From Nemertoderma westbladi (taxonomy: Eukaryota > Xenacoelomorpha > Nemertodermatida > Nemertodermatidae), in assembly GCA_032718475.1 (NCBI GenBank), contig JAUCBJ010007336.1, forward strand, positions 42,416 to 106,415: 64,000 bases of DNA. Direction: 5' to 3'. Both the position numbers and the translations under genes were made by a program. Each line of letters begins with the position of its first letter. Position 1 is the stretch's first letter. This document shows positions 63,503 through 64,000 of this stretch, one piece after another. The notes under the pieces are model-generated. The model had not been told where the DNA came from. It worked only from the letters and a program-made list of their open reading frames with translations, and made no database searches.

Positions 63503-63912
63503 CGTCGCCGTTCCGGTGGGCCGTCCGTCGCCCTCGGCCTGTGGCTGGCCCGCGACATCGGTGTCGACATCCCCGTCGTCTCTCCGCGGTCCGGCGTCGT
63601 ACCGGCGGCCCCACCGTCGCCGTTCCGGTGGGCCGTCTCGTCGCCCTCGGCCTGTGGCTGGCCCGCGACATCGGCACGTCGACCCTCGTTCCGTGTCGAC
63701 TCCTCTCTTTCTCCCTCGACCTCGTTCTCTCTATCCTCCGACTCGAGTCCCTCTCCTCTCAACTCGGATTCTGATTCCAGACGGTCCCCCTCATCTTGGA
63801 CTTCCGGGTCACCCGTTACCGATGGCTCCGGCGTCGTGGGCCTATACCGCCTGGTCGCGGCCTCGCGGATCGTTTGCTCTTCGTCCGGGGTCCGCGTCGG
63901 TGTCGTCTTCAC
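63388..63912 (-). CDS. acidic/Arg-rich N-terminal ORF of the third BEL/Pao element
   Basis: 174 codons of low complexity, first acidic (DEEQTIREA, EVEGEREE), then Gly/Arg-rich. It overlaps the next ORF in another frame. A 112-bp tandem duplication (63483-63706) lies in it; since 112 is not a multiple of 3, the duplication shifts the frame. It has no recognised domain and its status as a real start of the polyprotein is uncertain. Confidence 0.4.
   Translation of the reverse strand: MKTTPTRTPDEEQTIREAATRRYRPTTPEPSVTGDPEVQDEGDRLESESELRGEGLESEDRENEVEGEREESTRNEGRRADVAGQPQAEGDETAHRNGDGGAAGTTPDRGETTGMSTPMSRASHRPRATDGPPERRRWGRRYDVEPEETEERSATRTSGFLSNFDGPTTRPGDY
63483..63706. repeat. 112-bp tandem duplication
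   Basis: CGTCGTACCGGCGGCCCCAC begins at 63483 and again at 63595, and the copies agree through GGCTGGCCCGCGACATCG with small differences (for example CCGTCCGTCGCC against CCGTCTCGTCGCC). Confidence 0.9.
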
Positions 63913-64000
63913 CTGACTGACTCATCTCTCTTCTGCAGATTGGTGGCTGGTGGTTGCTGAGTTTGCAGCTTGACTAGGGCGGCAGCTCTGATTTAGTTAC
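63913..64000 (-). other. upstream leader of the third BEL/Pao element (edge)
   Basis: 88 bp to the window edge without a long ORF. By position it is the untranslated leader between 5' LTR and first ORF. Confidence 0.4.

Larger units (their letters stand above)
53268..64000 (-). mobile_element. third BEL/Pao element (minus), 5' end beyond the window
   Basis: Order on the minus strand: acidic/Arg-rich N-terminal ORF (63912-63388), charged coiled-coil ORF (63502-62429), Asn-rich ORF (62402-61842), gag with zinc knuckles and protease (61743-59191), RT (59282-57711), RNase H (57811-56651), integrase (56584-55484), polypurine tract, putative 3' LTR. The frame changes at poly(C/G) runs and at two other places, and one stop separates RNase H from integrase. 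A relative is found at 29985-30305. Confidence 0.88.

Overview
This window is metazoan nuclear DNA dominated by nested transposable elements, with one well supported host gene. The mix of BEL/Pao-type LTR elements, CR1/L2-type and other non-LTR elements, a Penelope-like relic, a P-type THAP transposon, piggyBac derivatives, a Mutator-like element and a tRNA-derived SINE, together with an ERGIC-53 (LMAN1) gene carrying the animal-type KKFF tail, points to an invertebrate. I cannot name the species. Intergenic DNA is AT-rich, dotted with the motif ACCGGTA and with long G or C runs.

Layout, left to right. 1-955 is a GGTACC-rich satellite. 2061-3715 is a strict 20-bp minisatellite with higher-order structure. 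4065-5540 (minus) is an intronless, intact LMAN1. 5794-9155 is a complete P-type DNA transposon (TIRs, 7-bp target duplication, intact THAP transposase), about 250 bp upstream of the LMAN1 start. 9306-12138 is bounded by ~115-130-bp inverted repeats and contains a decayed fragment of the RNA helicase gene DDX1. A CR1/L2-type LINE (about 12140-12477 plus 25232-29980) is split inside ORF1 by a 12.75-kb LTR element (12478-25231) whose two 1296-bp LTRs are almost identical. That element has kept gag and protease but lost RT and integrase, and an in-frame UGA separates its two ORFs.

29985-31900 holds a BEL gag relic and a Penelope-like relic. 33020-33850 holds a repeat family with an AGGGGGCGA core. 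34150-35657 is a dead LINE RT, and 35778-36077 a gag scrap. 38189-39792 (minus) is a PIF1/Helitron-type helicase pseudogene with a tRNA-derived SINE inside it.

40516-50005 is a second BEL/Pao element (minus strand) with a recognisable 402-bp 3' LTR. A Mutator-like element with a 9-bp TSD and ~340-bp TIRs splits it between protease and the rest of pol, and a piggyBac-like MITE in a TTAA site splits it in gag. 50010-52290 (minus) is a LINE endonuclease relic split at its GDFN motif by a second piggyBac derivative that still encodes the end of the transposase. 53268 to the right edge is a third BEL/Pao element (minus) with a putative 2.15-kb 3' LTR, pol, gag and charged coiled-coil upstream ORFs, broken by frameshifts and one stop. 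Its 5' LTR lies beyond the window.

The genes do not form a pathway. What they record is insertion history: LINE then LTR element, BEL then Mutator-like and piggyBac-like elements, LINE then piggyBac, helicase then SINE. The two most intact mobile units are the P-type transposon and the trans-dependent gag-pro LTR element.
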